From positions 124,001 to 188,000 of the forward strand of contig CAJXSK010000004.1 in NCBI GenBank assembly GCA_913061075.1: a stretch of DNA of 64,000 nt, read 5' to 3'. The notes under the pieces are model-generated. The model made no database searches. It saw only the letters and a program-made list of their open reading frames with translations, and was not told where the DNA came from. The stretch comes from an uncultured Piscirickettsiaceae bacterium. Lineage in GTDB: Bacteria > Pseudomonadota > Gammaproteobacteria > Methylococcales > Cycloclasticaceae. Position 1 is the first letter of the stretch; every line of letters starts with the position of its first letter. This document shows, piece by piece, positions 1 through 9,510 of the stretch. The translations under genes were made by a program, and so were the position numbers.

Positions 1-1252
1 CGAATTGCCCAGAACGCGTGGACATTTGCATTTTTTCGCCATTTTTATACAGCACAGCAAACTGAACGAGTAGCACAGTTAAGCGGCTAGGGTCTGCCCC
101 CATCGCTTGTAACGCGGCTTTTACACGCGGAACGTAACCGTGGTGGTCTGACCCCCAAATATCCACAATGTCGTAACCGCGATCAAGCGTGTGCAGGTGA
201 TAAGCAATATCGGATGCGAAATAGGTGGTTTGACCGTTATCTCGAATAACAACACGGTCTTTTTCATCACCAAATGTTGTTGACTTAAACCACCAAGCGC
301 CTTCTTTTTGGTACATGTGGCCGGAATCTTTTAGTTTCTTTATCGCCGTAGAAATGGCTTTGTTGTCCATTAACGAACGTTCTGAAAACCAATTGTCGTA
401 GTTAACGCCAAAGCCTTTAAGGTCTTCTCGAATATCACTTAAAATTGAGTTTAAGGCGGTATCGAACACATGTTTGTAATTGTCTTCCCCAAGTATTGTT
501 TTGGCGTTGTTAATTAATGCATCAATGTGTTTTTCTTTATCGCCACCAGCGGGTTCGTCAGCAGGAATGTTGTTAAAAACATCCGCAGTAGTGGCTTTAA
601 AGGCATCGCCATTTTGTTTTTTGATGTCAGAAGCAATGTCTAAAACATAGTCACCCTTATAGCCATTACTTGGGAAAGTGATTGTTTCGCCGCACTGCTC
701 AAGATAACGTAGCCAAACGCTCGCGGCCAAAATATCCATTTGGCGCCCAGCGTCGTTGACGTAATATTCTCTGTGCACATCATAACCAATAGCGCTTAAT
801 AGATTCGACACGGTGGCGCCGTATGCCGCGCCGCGGCCATGACCCACGTGTAGAGGTCCAGTTGGGTTGGCAGAAACAAATTCAACTTGAACTTTCTTAC
901 CATTAGCGATGTTTGATGTACCGAATGCTGAACCTTGTTCCAAGATAGTGTTGATAATGGTGTTTTGGCTTTCTGGGTTGATAAAGAAATTGATAAAACC
1001 TGGACCGGCTATTTCAACCTTCGATACATTTTTATCGTCTGGTAAATGTTGAATAATGGCTTCTGCGATTTGGCGAGGGTTCTTTTTTGCGGGTTTCGCC
1101 AGCATCATGGCTACGTTGCAAGTAAAATCGCCATGGGCGGCATCACGCGCATGCCCAATTTGTACGTCTACGGATAATTCTTCGGGCAACCAGCCGTTAG
1201 CTTGTAGTGAAGATATAGCTTGTTGGAGCAATGAAGCCAAACGTGTTTTCAT
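1..1252 (-). CDS. argS: Arginyl-tRNA synthetase, N-terminal part (cut by left edge)
   Basis: Class Ia arginyl-tRNA synthetase, which charges tRNA-Arg in the cytoplasm. The reading frame is open from an ATG at 1250-1252 to the left edge, giving about 417 of the usual ~580 residues; the C-terminal anticodon-binding domain is outside the window. The N-terminus ([12 protein letters not shown]) and the following Arg-tRNA synthetase N-domain look normal. The class I signature appears as [15 protein letters not shown], encoded around 830-870. It lies upstream of priA on the same strand, separated by about 115 bp; the argS-priA neighbourhood is also known in Pseudomonas. Identification is secure; only the right end of the gene can be described. 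Confidence 0.95.
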   Translation of the reverse strand, partial: MKTRLASLLQQAISSLQANGWLPEELSVDVQIGHARDAAHGDFTCNVAMMLAKPAKKNPRQIAEAIIQHLPDDKNVSKVEIAGPGFINFFINPESQNTIINTILEQGSAFGTSNIANGKKVQVEFVSANPTGPLHVGHGRGAAYGATVSNLLSAIGYDVHREYYVNDAGRQMDILAASVWLRYLEQCGETITFPSNGYKGDYVLDIASDIKKQNGDAFKATTADVFNNIPADEPAGGDKEKHIDALINNAKTILGEDNYKHVFDTALNSILSDIREDLKGFGVNYDNWFSERSLMDNKAISTAIKKLKDSGHMYQKEGAWWFKSTTFGDEKDRVVIRDNGQTTYFASDIAYHLHTLDRGYDIVDIWGSDHHGYVPRVKAALQAMGADPSRLTVLLVQFAVLYKNGEKMQMSTRSGQF

Positions 1253-1368
1253 AGTAATTATCAGTTGTGTGGTAACGCCGGGGAGCAATGAGGGCCTCGT
1301 TGCTTAAAGTTAGTGTGTATTATCGCTTGTAGGGTAAAACATGCAAGTACAAGTGTGACGCAATGAAG

Positions 1369-3567
1369 CTAATACAAATCAACGGGGTCAACATCTATGG
1401 ACCAGCGAACTTGTCGCGAAGATTTCAGTTGTTCAATTTGAGATAGTAGCGTTTTTATGAATAAGTGTAATGGTTTGCGTTCAGCTGTTTGAAGGAGTAA
1501 CTGATAACGAAACCGCCCAGCACGTTTTAACATGGGAGCTGGCACTGGGCCAAAAATAGATACGTTAGGTGCGTTTAATAGATCTGTTATTTGACTAACG
1601 TCGTTTAAAAAGCTAAGCACGGTTTGTTCGTTGATAGCGTTAACGCGTAATAAGGCTTGATGGTGATAAGGTGGTAGTTCGGCTTGATGGCGTTCTAGTA
1701 ATGCATCGTTAGCAAAATGGCCATAACCTTGTTTTATTAAGGTATTTAAAAACGGGTGATCGGGGTGATGTGTTTGAATGAGTACGTGGCCTTGTTTATC
1801 TTCGCGCCCAGATCGTCCGGCTACTTGAATGATGAGCTGAGACATGCGCTCCCCGGATCTAAAGTCACAACTGAATAAACCGGCATCAATATCTAACATA
1901 CCGACTAGGGTGACATTAGGGAAGTGGTGACCTTTTGCGAGCATTTGTGTGCCGACTAAAATCTGCGCCCCGCCTTTGTGGACTTGATCGATAACCGTTT
2001 GCATGGCGCCTTTTTGTCGAATGCTATCACGATCAATTCTTGTGACAGGGGTGTTGGGGTATAAGGCGTTGAGGGTTTCTTCAATCCGCTCAGTGCCTAA
2101 GCCAAGTGGGAAAAGCTCAGCTTGTTGGCATGATGGGCAGGTGGTGGGAATACGGTGTTCTAATCCACAGTGGTGGCATTTTAATACGCCTGACTTTTTA
2201 TGGATGACCATGCGCGAATCACAGCGGCGACACTGATCGGTCCAGCCGCAACTATGGCACATGAGCACAGGGGCAAAGCCTCTACGATTGACGAATAAAA
2301 TAACCTGCTCATCTCGTTCTAGCGTTTTTTTAATGGCTTTAATTAAAGATGGACTTAAATGATTTTTAAGGCGCTGGTTTCTGCAATCTATGATTCGAAT
2401 ATCTGGGTGAGATGCCTCAGCGGTGCGTTCAGGTAATGAGAGGATCTTAAAGCGCTTCTGTTGAACGTTATACAAGCTTTCTAGCGATGGGGTTGCAGAA
2501 CCTAAAACGATCGGTATGTCGTAGTCACGCGCGCGCATAATGGCGATATCACGGGCGGAATATCTAAACCCCTCTTGTTGTTTAAACGACGTGTCATGTT
2601 CTTCGTCTAAGATAATAAGTCCGGGGTTTTTCATCGGTGTGAAAACGGCAGATCGTGTTCCAAGTAATATATTGGCGATACCACTTTTTAGCGCTAACCA
2701 GGCTTGGGCACGTTGTGTATCGTTAAGGCCCGAATGTGAAATAACCATGTGCGCGGCGAGACGCTGCCTAAACCGGCTGGCAATTTGTGGTGTTAATGTT
2801 ATTTCTGGTAATAAAATTAATACTTGTTTGTTCGCATCAATCGCTTGTTGAATGAGTTGTAAGTACACTTCTGTTTTGCCACTGCCGGTTACACCGTCTA
2901 ATAAAAATGTTTGAAATGACGATGTGTTTGATATGTCATCAATGGCGGATTGTTGGGCGGCATTTGGTTTAAAACTTGGCTGTACAGTAGCGTGAGCTGT
3001 TCGAGCGGTGTGCTCTGACACGGTGATCCATTGTTTTTGAACCATGCTTTTTAGCGGTGCGCGCCAGTCCCAGTCCAATTCTGAAAAAATAATGTCTTGA
3101 ACAGAACTTCCCGCTTTATTTAGAAGTTGCCAGACTAACGCCTGCCTTGGTGAGCGCTTCAGGTCTTTTTCTTGTAGGGTTTTGCCGGATTCAGATAAAG
3201 AGTACTGTTTTTCTTTGGTGAGAATAATATGTTGGTCAGATCGAAGTTTTTTGGGTAGAGCTTGAGCAAAAACCTCACCAATAGGGTGATGGTAATAGTC
3301 TGCAGCCCAACGGTACAAAGAGATGTCTTTCGGTGACAGAAGTGCCTTATCATCAATTAAGCTGTTGATGGCTTTTAGTTGAGCTGCTTTTAATTCTGTT
3401 TTTGTCGACGTACTTAAAATAACACCTGTTTTTGTTGTTCTTCCAAAAGGCACGTTTACGCGTGCGCCAGGTTCGTAATTCGAGATCTTTGTCTGTTCTA
3501 GAGGCAGGTAGTCAAAAACCCTAAATAAAGGCGTGTCGATGGCGACGTTTAAATAAAATTTTGACAT
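1369..3567 (-). CDS. priA: Primosomal replication restart helicase PriA
   Basis: PriA is a superfamily 2 3'-to-5' DNA helicase that recognises stalled forks and D-loops and starts reloading of DnaB. The 732-residue length is normal. After an N-terminal DNA-binding region, Walker A GVTGSGKT lies at residues 225-232 and the Walker B/DEEH box at 321-324. Eight cysteines in CxxC-type pairs around residues 440-480 form the two zinc sites typical of PriA. The C-terminal helicase motifs (VGTQMLAKGHHFP, QVAGRSGR) are present. The start ATG at 3565-3567 follows an AT-rich 609-bp spacer containing DnaA-box-like sites. No sign of damage is visible. Confidence 0.97.
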   Translation of the reverse strand: MSKFYLNVAIDTPLFRVFDYLPLEQTKISNYEPGARVNVPFGRTTKTGVILSTSTKTELKAAQLKAINSLIDDKALLSPKDISLYRWAADYYHHPIGEVFAQALPKKLRSDQHIILTKEKQYSLSESGKTLQEKDLKRSPRQALVWQLLNKAGSSVQDIIFSELDWDWRAPLKSMVQKQWITVSEHTARTAHATVQPSFKPNAAQQSAIDDISNTSSFQTFLLDGVTGSGKTEVYLQLIQQAIDANKQVLILLPEITLTPQIASRFRQRLAAHMVISHSGLNDTQRAQAWLALKSGIANILLGTRSAVFTPMKNPGLIILDEEHDTSFKQQEGFRYSARDIAIMRARDYDIPIVLGSATPSLESLYNVQQKRFKILSLPERTAEASHPDIRIIDCRNQRLKNHLSPSLIKAIKKTLERDEQVILFVNRRGFAPVLMCHSCGWTDQCRRCDSRMVIHKKSGVLKCHHCGLEHRIPTTCPSCQQAELFPLGLGTERIEETLNALYPNTPVTRIDRDSIRQKGAMQTVIDQVHKGGAQILVGTQMLAKGHHFPNVTLVGMLDIDAGLFSCDFRSGERMSQLIIQVAGRSGREDKQGHVLIQTHHPDHPFLNTLIKQGYGHFANDALLERHQAELPPYHHQALLRVNAINEQTVLSFLNDVSQITDLLNAPNVSIFGPVPAPMLKRAGRFRYQLLLQTAERKPLHLFIKTLLSQIEQLKSSRQVRWSIDVDPVDLY

Positions 3568-3666
3568 GAAATTGAGCGTAATGTTTATCTTTGTTAAGTT
3601 AGCTTAATTATATTGAATCAGTCTACAAAAACGCGCTAAGTTAATGAGTTATTTAATGTTTTCATG

Positions 3667-3701
3667 TTATCCACATTTTCTGTGGATAACTTTGTGGATT
3701 A
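3667..3701. promoter_or_regulatory. DnaA-box cluster upstream of priA
   Basis: TTATCCACA is present at 3667-3675, its exact reverse complement at 3681-3689, and a one-mismatch copy (TGTGGATTA) at 3693-3701. The first two match the DnaA box consensus TTATNCACA perfectly and face each other across 5 bp. They lie 100-134 bp upstream of the priA start codon. A further perfect box lies at 3873-3881. The inverted pair could also fold as a 9-bp hairpin, so the site may not be a DnaA site. Confidence 0.5.
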
Positions 3702-3872
3702 ACGTTTAAAAAACAGCCTTAAACCTTATTTAAAAAGGCTTGTCCTTACATTGTAACAAAATAAATCAATTTTAAATTTACTTTAAAAAACAAGGATTTA
3801 CGTATTATAACAAAGTCTTTGATGACGCAATGCAATAATAATTAAATGTAATTTTTTGTTGACAACAGTGGA

Positions 3873-3881
3873 TGTGCATAA
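3873..3881 (-). promoter_or_regulatory. DnaA-box-like site
   Basis: TGTGCATAA on the plus strand is the exact complement of TTATGCACA, a perfect match to TTATNCACA. It lies in the same AT-rich spacer about 170 bp from the other three boxes. Confidence 0.4.
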
Positions 3882-4014
3882 AGTCCTTTTACAGCATGGT
3901 TTTCGCGGAGAATTAGGCTGGTAAAAAGCTGAATTATCAGTGTGGGTTTCTTAATATTTAAAAAATTAAAATGTTGGTAATTTTAATGCAAAATTATGGG
4001 TACGTTTTGAAATG

Positions 4015-4044
4015 AGTAACCAATTAATAAATTGGTTACTTTTT
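4015..4044 (+). terminator. Stem-loop followed by T run (possible terminator)
   Basis: An 11-bp perfect stem (AGTAACCAATT at 4015-4025 pairing with 4030-4040) with a 4-base loop is followed by TTTTT. The stem is AT-rich, so strength is uncertain. No plus-strand protein gene precedes it, so if real it would end an untranslated transcript from the spacer. Confidence 0.45.
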
Positions 4045-4176
4045 ATCATGCAGGGTTGCGCCTTGTATTCTCCCATCAGGTATACCAAAATGTCATTAAG
4101 CAATGGGTGGTGACAAGGATGTTTTTATAATGTTTAGTTTAATTATTTGTAAGATAGCAAAAGCTATCAAGGTCTA

Positions 4177-4689
4177 GTGTTGCAAGAGAAACAAAAACAA
4201 CTTGAGTATGAGCGGTTAGTGCTGGTGTATAGCGATGAACTTTTCCGTTATGCGCTTTGGCGATGTCGTGATAAGAGTAAGGCGGAAGACCTCGTTCAAG
4301 AAACGTGTATGCGGGCTTGGAAGTCGTTAGATAAATTACGTGATGTGTCGTCTAGTAAAGCTTGGTTGATGACGATTTTGCGAAATGAACATGCTCGGTT
4401 ATATGCGCGTTATAGACCAGAGATGGTCGATATGGAGCTGGATACAGTGAGCCTAAAAGATGTGAATAATGATACAACCCCAGAAGCATTTGCTTTAAAG
4501 CAGGCGCTGGCTGAATTGGCTGAAGAATATCGTGAACCGTTGCTATTACAAGTTATTGGTGGACTCAGTTGTGAAGAAATTGCTTCTGTTTGTAATATCA
4601 GCAAAAGCGCAACGATGACTAGATTATTTAGAGCCAAGCAAAAATTAAGAGATGTTTTAAGGCCCGAAGAAGGGCAGGTGAATGCATGA
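4177..4689 (+). CDS. ECF-type RNA polymerase sigma factor
   Basis: A 170-residue extracytoplasmic-function sigma factor that directs RNA polymerase to a small stress or envelope regulon. Region 2 is visible around residues 15-75 (core-binding segment AEDLVQETCMRAWKSL, then the region 2.3/2.4 helix), joined by a short acidic linker to region 4 at about 110-165, with the helix-turn-helix LSCEEIASVCNISKSATMTR. The chosen start is GTG at 4177 with an AAGG about 6 bp upstream; the next codon is TTG, so the exact start is uncertain by one codon. The stop overlaps the ATG of the anti-sigma gene (ATGA), implying coupled translation. The target regulon cannot be read from the sequence. Confidence 0.92.
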   Translation: MLQEKQKQLEYERLVLVYSDELFRYALWRCRDKSKAEDLVQETCMRAWKSLDKLRDVSSSKAWLMTILRNEHARLYARYRPEMVDMELDTVSLKDVNNDTTPEAFALKQALAELAEEYREPLLLQVIGGLSCEEIASVCNISKSATMTRLFRAKQKLRDVLRPEEGQVNA

Positions 4690-5387
4690 TGAAATGTGAA
4701 AATTTTGAATTTGAATACGTGGCGGCGCCTGATGAGATTGCAGGGGATGCCTGCGAGCATTTGAACACATGCTCAACATGCCAATCATTTGTTGCGAAAG
4801 AAAAGCTGTTCCAAGAAAAGTTAACTGCTGTGATTAATTGCGATGTGCCTGAAGGGTTCAGGCATTCGGTTCGATCTCATGTCGTTAACAGTAATACCTC
4901 ATTTTGGTCGATGCCTAGGGCGTCGATGGCTTTGGCGGCCTCTATGTTATTGGCAGTCGGGTTGGTTACGCTTAATTCAAGCTTTTTTAACTCACAAGGT
5001 ATACCGTTGGACAAATTGGTTTTAGAACATTTGGAATATGATGGTGCGTCTTCGGTTCTGGCTTCAACTGAATTGGAAACGCAAGAATTGCAAACGATTG
5101 CTCAGAGATTTGGAGTCCGCGTTAAACAGTCCAGTCATGTAATGTTTGCTGAAAAGTGCCCAATTGGCGATAGTTATGGTTTGCACATGGTGTATCAATA
5201 CCAAGGCAAGCCCATTACTGTGATTTATATGCCTGAAATTTCTTCTGAAGAAGCCGTTATGGTGAATTACGCGGGTGTTAAAGGTTGGGTTAAACCGCTT
5301 AAAAAAGGTTCTATGGCTGTTTTAACAAGTACAGCAAATGAATTACCTTCGGTAGAACAGGCTGACCAATCTATTGAGTGGCTGTAG
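4686..5387 (+). CDS. Membrane anti-sigma factor, zinc-binding type
   Basis: A 233-residue partner of the preceding sigma factor. The cytoplasmic N-terminus carries H25-xxx-C29-xx-C32, the HxxxCxxC pattern of zinc-associated anti-sigma domains. A single membrane segment follows at about residues 79-100 and a periplasmic domain of about 130 residues after it. It resembles the DUF3379-type anti-sigma proteins that accompany ECF sigma factors in marine gammaproteobacteria. The start overlaps the sigma stop by 4 bp; a second ATG follows immediately. Function is inferred from motif, topology and pairing. The signal sensed by the periplasmic domain is unknown. Confidence 0.8.
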   Translation: MMKCENFEFEYVAAPDEIAGDACEHLNTCSTCQSFVAKEKLFQEKLTAVINCDVPEGFRHSVRSHVVNSNTSFWSMPRASMALAASMLLAVGLVTLNSSFFNSQGIPLDKLVLEHLEYDGASSVLASTELETQELQTIAQRFGVRVKQSSHVMFAEKCPIGDSYGLHMVYQYQGKPITVIYMPEISSEEAVMVNYAGVKGWVKPLKKGSMAVLTSTANELPSVEQADQSIEWL

Positions 5388-5389
5388 TT

Positions 5390-8300
5390 TTATTTGACCG
5401 AGTGGTCTCTAGCTAATAGCAGATAAAATGCGGGTACGATAAAGAGAGTGAAAAGGGTGCCGATACCCAAACCAGTGGCAATGACTAAGCCAATATCAAA
5501 GCGGCTAACAGCGCCGGGGCCAGAAGCCAGTAATAAAGGAATCATCGCAACAATCATCGAAACAGTGGTCATTAAAATAGGCCTTAGGCGAACAGCAGCA
5601 GCTTTTTCAACAGCATCTAATGCCGACAGTTTTTCTGTTCTTTGCAATTGATTGGCAAACTCAACGATTAAAATACCATTTTTGGCGATAAGCCCAATGA
5701 GGGTAATAAGCCCAACCTGTGTGTAAATATTCATACTGGCCGCACCTAACATGATGAATGCCATCGCGCTGGCAAGTGATAGGGGGACGGATACTAAGAT
5801 AACTAATGGGTCTTTCCAGCTTTCAAACTGCGCAGCAAGCACTAAATAGATAACCAGTAAGGACATGAAAAAGGTGAGAACGAGTGCGCTGCCTTGTTGT
5901 ATGAACTGTCTTGAACTGCCCGTGTAATCCCATTTAAATCCTTTAGGGAAAGAGTTTCTCGCTTCTTCTTCAAGGTAAGTTAAGCCATCTCCCATTGTAA
6001 TCCCAGGGCGTAAAAGTCCTTCGATAGTTAAGCTATTTAATTGTTGGAATTGGGTGCGTTTGCTGGGCTCTACTTGTGTGGAAATACTTAATATACTACT
6101 AATAGGAACTTGTTCTCCGGTACTGGTTTTAAGGTAGATATTGTTTAATTTCTCAATATCGGAACGGTCATCATCGGCCACTTGAGGGATTACTTTATAG
6201 CTACGGCCTTGCATGCTAAAGCGGTTGACGTAGCCTTCACCAAAGTAGCCCGATAAATTACGGCCAATGTCTTCCATGCTAATACCTAAATCAGCTGCAC
6301 GGTCTTTGTTTATGACTAAATTTGATTTTGGCCGGTTAAACTCAACGCTCTTTTGTAGAAATATAAAATTACCGCTTTGCATGGCTTTGCCAATCAATTC
6401 GCCAGCAACTTCACTAAGTTGCGCGTAACTGGCATCAGAAATAACGACAAATTGCACCGGTAGGCCGCCACCGGCACCAGGTAAGCCAGGCCGTTGTACA
6501 ACAGCAGTTCTGAGCCCTGTGATGGCCGACAGCTTTTTCTGTAATTCGGGTTTAACTTCCATTTGGGTGCGCTCTCGCTCTGACTGATGCCCCATTTTAA
6601 ATCCACCCAACATCTTATGACTGTCTCCGCCAAAACCGAGCAATATGAAGCTATGGTCAAATTCCGGAATGCTTTCGAAAACGTCCACGAGCTTTTTAGT
6701 TTGTTCTTTTAAAAAGTCCAATGTGGCCGTTTGAGGGGCGCTACCAAAGGTGATTAAAAAGCCTCTATCTTCTGTAGGAGCAAGTTCCTTTTTAGATAGC
6801 ATGTACATCGGGTATAAGCTAAGTAGGACCACCAAGGAGAATGCAATAGGAATAGAGGGAGTGGTTAATAATGGGTGTAATAATTTTTTATACCGGTTTG
6901 TCAAACGATCAAAAAACGATTCAACGGATTGTTCGAAAGGGCTAGCTTCGCTCGTTTCTTTTAACACGCGTGCGCATAGCATTGGGGCCAGGGTTAACGC
7001 GATAATGCCGGATATTAAAACGGCCGCCGCTAAAGAGAAAGCGAACTCAGTAAAAAGCGTTCCGACTAAACCATCCATAAAGCCAATAGGGAAGTAAACG
7101 GCCATGAGCGTGGTTGTCATGGCGATGATGGGTAAAGAAAGTTCTTTCGCACCATCGATGGCCGCTTGGGTGCGGCTTTTGCCCATGTCTATATGGCGAT
7201 GAATGTTTTCAACCATCACAATGGCGTCATCCACAACCAAACCAATGGCTAAAATGAGGGCTAATAACGTTAATAAGTTAAGCGAGAAGCCAAGCAGTAA
7301 CATTAAAAACATACAGCCAATTAATGATAACGGCACCGTTATAGCGGGTATTAACGCAGCCCGAAAAGAACCTAACGAAAGAAAAATAACGATAATGACG
7401 ATACTCAGTGCTTCAAATAACGTTAAGCCAACTTCATTGATAGAGTCGCTAATAAACTTACTGGCGTCATAGGGTAAATAAACATTTAAACCGCTAGGTA
7501 AGTTTTGTTTAATTTCATCAATAGCCACATGTACTTTTTGTGCAACGCTTAGCGGATTCGCGCCGGGTGATTGGTCAATGGCCATAAAAATAGCAGGTTT
7601 GCCATTGAATAGGTTTTGGCTATCGTAACCTTCTGCTCCTAGTTCAGTATCGGCCACATCAGATAAACGAATAAGCGTGCCATTTTGTTTGCCAACTACG
7701 AGCGAATAAAAGTCTTTTTCTTCAGAAACATCAGTGGTGGCGCCTAGGTCAATGCTGACAAGGGAGCCTTTGGTTTTGCCAACACTAGATAGGTAGTTGT
7801 TTTGACGTAAGACTTGAGTGATATCGCTGGCCGTCACACCGAGTGCAGCCATTTTTTTGGGTTTTAACCATATGCGCATCGCATAAATACTATTGCCGAG
7901 CAGTCGCGCTTGACCCACGCCTTCAATAGACTGAAGTCGTGGTTGAATAACACGTAGAAGGTAATCGGCAATTTGAGTGCCTTTCATCGTGTCGCTAAAA
8001 AAGGCTAAATAAATTAATGAAGTAGTAGAGCCAGTTTTAGACGTAATAACGGGGTCTAATGCCTCTTGGGGTAGCACGCTGCGTTGGCTAGCGACTTTGG
8101 CTTGTATGTCTGCAATGGCGGCATTGGCGTCGTAATTTAGGCGCATATGAGCCTGAACAGAGGAGCGCCCTTGGGTGCTGGTGGCAGATATATAATCAAT
8201 CCCCTCAGCTTGAGCGATAGCCTGTTGCAATGGCGTTGTGATAAAGCCTTTTATGAGTTCGCTGCTAGCCCCAGGATATGCAGTGTTGACGGAAATAACG

Positions 8301-8428
8301 GTATCTTTTGTTTCTGGGTATTCACGTATTTCTAATGAGAGCATTGAGCGCACACCCAACACTAAAATCAGCAAGCTAACGACGCTAGCTAAAACGGGGC
8401 GCTTAACAAAAATAGTAGTGAAGTTCAA
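5390..8428 (-). CDS. RND efflux transporter, inner-membrane permease
   Basis: A 1012-residue proton-driven RND pump of the HAE1 type (AcrB/MexB superfamily), exporting drugs, detergents or metabolites from inner membrane and periplasm. It has the usual duplicated plan: one N-terminal helix, a large periplasmic loop, six helices, then the repeat. The proton-relay pair D400-D401 (GLVVDDAIVMVEN) is present. It lies 8 bp downstream of the adaptor gene on the same strand and must be one operon with it. No outer-membrane TolC-type gene is adjacent, so a distant one is presumably shared. Convergent with the sigma/anti-sigma pair (2 bp apart). Substrate cannot be predicted. Confidence 0.95.
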   Translation of the reverse strand: MNFTTIFVKRPVLASVVSLLILVLGVRSMLSLEIREYPETKDTVISVNTAYPGASSELIKGFITTPLQQAIAQAEGIDYISATSTQGRSSVQAHMRLNYDANAAIADIQAKVASQRSVLPQEALDPVITSKTGSTTSLIYLAFFSDTMKGTQIADYLLRVIQPRLQSIEGVGQARLLGNSIYAMRIWLKPKKMAALGVTASDITQVLRQNNYLSSVGKTKGSLVSIDLGATTDVSEEKDFYSLVVGKQNGTLIRLSDVADTELGAEGYDSQNLFNGKPAIFMAIDQSPGANPLSVAQKVHVAIDEIKQNLPSGLNVYLPYDASKFISDSINEVGLTLFEALSIVIIVIFLSLGSFRAALIPAITVPLSLIGCMFLMLLLGFSLNLLTLLALILAIGLVVDDAIVMVENIHRHIDMGKSRTQAAIDGAKELSLPIIAMTTTLMAVYFPIGFMDGLVGTLFTEFAFSLAAAVLISGIIALTLAPMLCARVLKETSEASPFEQSVESFFDRLTNRYKKLLHPLLTTPSIPIAFSLVVLLSLYPMYMLSKKELAPTEDRGFLITFGSAPQTATLDFLKEQTKKLVDVFESIPEFDHSFILLGFGGDSHKMLGGFKMGHQSERERTQMEVKPELQKKLSAITGLRTAVVQRPGLPGAGGGLPVQFVVISDASYAQLSEVAGELIGKAMQSGNFIFLQKSVEFNRPKSNLVINKDRAADLGISMEDIGRNLSGYFGEGYVNRFSMQGRSYKVIPQVADDDRSDIEKLNNIYLKTSTGEQVPISSILSISTQVEPSKRTQFQQLNSLTIEGLLRPGITMGDGLTYLEEEARNSFPKGFKWDYTGSSRQFIQQGSALVLTFFMSLLVIYLVLAAQFESWKDPLVILVSVPLSLASAMAFIMLGAASMNIYTQVGLITLIGLIAKNGILIVEFANQLQRTEKLSALDAVEKAAAVRLRPILMTTVSMIVAMIPLLLASGPGAVSRFDIGLVIATGLGIGTLFTLFIVPAFYLLLARDHSVK

Positions 8429-8436
8429 AACGCTGT

Positions 8437-9510
8437 CTACTTTTCGTTACTGTTAGTAATAGTGACTGTTTGACCGTTTCTGAGTTTTACGTGCCCCTCA
8501 TCAACAACGGTATCATTTAGAGATAAACCTTTAATGACTTCAATACGACCATTGCGGCGAGAACCCGTTTCAATGTTTCGTAATTCAACACTGTTTTTGT
8601 CGTCCTTTTGATTAACAAAATAAACATTTTCGCCATAAGTGCTAAACAGAATGGCTGTTTCGGGTAATGTTAAGACCGGCTTTGGTGACGATGTGATGAC
8701 GCTAATATCCGCGAACATGCCAGCTCTTAACTTTTCATCAGGGTTATTTATAACGGCTCTTACAGCTATTGTTCGAGTGTCATCATGTAAGCCTGGGTTA
8801 ATCGCTTGGATGACGCCGTCAAACGTCATATCAGGGTAGGCCTGGGCTTTAAGTTTAACCACTTGCCCCGTTTTTAATTGCGCAAAATGACGTTCGGGAA
8901 ATGCAAAATCAGCAATGGTGTTTTCCAAAGATACCAGTGGGATTATTTGAGTGCCTTTGTCTATGTATTGGCCAAGACTGACTTGCCTAATACCTAGTTT
9001 TCCAGAGAAGGGCGCACGTATTTTCTTTTTGTTGATGAGGCTTTGTTGTTCAATAACCGAGGCGCTAGCGACATCTAACTCAGCACGTGCTTCATCAAAG
9101 CTAGATGTGGATGTTGCTTTGCGTTTAAGCAAGGTTGATAAACGGTTGAACTTAATCTGTGCCAATTTTTTATTGGCGAGCAAACCATTAAGCTTGGCTT
9201 GATCAGTAGATGTGTCTAATTCAAGAATTAAATCACCTTTGTTAACGGCGTCTCCAGACTCGCTATTAAGTTCGGACACCGTGCCGGCAACCTCATTGCT
9301 TATAACCACGCCTAACTCAGGGTTGACTGTGCCAATGGTTGACAATGCGCTTTGCCATTGTTCTTGGATAACTTGAGTTGTTGTAATGGTTGGTGGAGGC
9401 GGTGGTTTCCTAGAGGACATAGCCTTGTTAATCTGAAGGAATTTAGATCCAAATAACCCTCCAAAAAGCACAATCACAAAGACCACTAATAAGATAATTT
9501 TTTTACTCAA
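8437..9510 (-). CDS. RND efflux periplasmic adaptor (membrane fusion protein)
   Basis: A 357-residue adaptor linking the RND permease to an outer-membrane channel. An N-terminal hydrophobic anchor (residues 5-25) is followed by a proline run. A biotinyl-lipoyl-like half motif (around 65-105), a short helical hairpin (about 105-165), the second lipoyl half with RAPFSGKLGIRQVSLGQYI, a beta-barrel and a membrane-proximal domain follow. The short hairpin resembles the MdtA/MexA type. It is the first gene of the two-gene operon. No regulator gene adjoins. Confidence 0.94.
   Translation of the reverse strand: MSKKIILLVVFVIVLFGGLFGSKFLQINKAMSSRKPPPPPTITTTQVIQEQWQSALSTIGTVNPELGVVISNEVAGTVSELNSESGDAVNKGDLILELDTSTDQAKLNGLLANKKLAQIKFNRLSTLLKRKATSTSSFDEARAELDVASASVIEQQSLINKKKIRAPFSGKLGIRQVSLGQYIDKGTQIIPLVSLENTIADFAFPERHFAQLKTGQVVKLKAQAYPDMTFDGVIQAINPGLHDDTRTIAVRAVINNPDEKLRAGMFADISVITSSPKPVLTLPETAILFSTYGENVYFVNQKDDKNSVELRNIETGSRRNGRIEVIKGLSLNDTVVDEGHVKLRNGQTVTITNSNEK

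Larger units (their letters stand above)
3568..4176. other. AT-rich intergenic region, no credible gene
   Basis: This 609-bp spacer separates divergent priA and the ECF sigma gene and carries no convincing open frame. It is strongly AT-rich. It holds four 9-mers matching or nearly matching the DnaA box TTATNCACA, an 11-bp perfect stem-loop followed by a T run at 4015-4044, and the likely promoters of both flanking genes. A weak sigma-70-like pair (TTGCGC 4056-4061 and TATACC 4081-4086, spacing 19) precedes the sigma gene. The region could hold an untranslated RNA or a DnaA-controlled element; neither is proven. Confidence 0.7.

Noticed and set aside
3667-3881. Reading the DnaA-box cluster as the chromosomal origin oriC
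   Set aside because: The plus strand stays G-rich on both sides in the stretches counted, dnaA, dnaN, gidA and rpmH are absent, and the origin-type 13-mers were not seen. Kept only as a DnaA-site finding.
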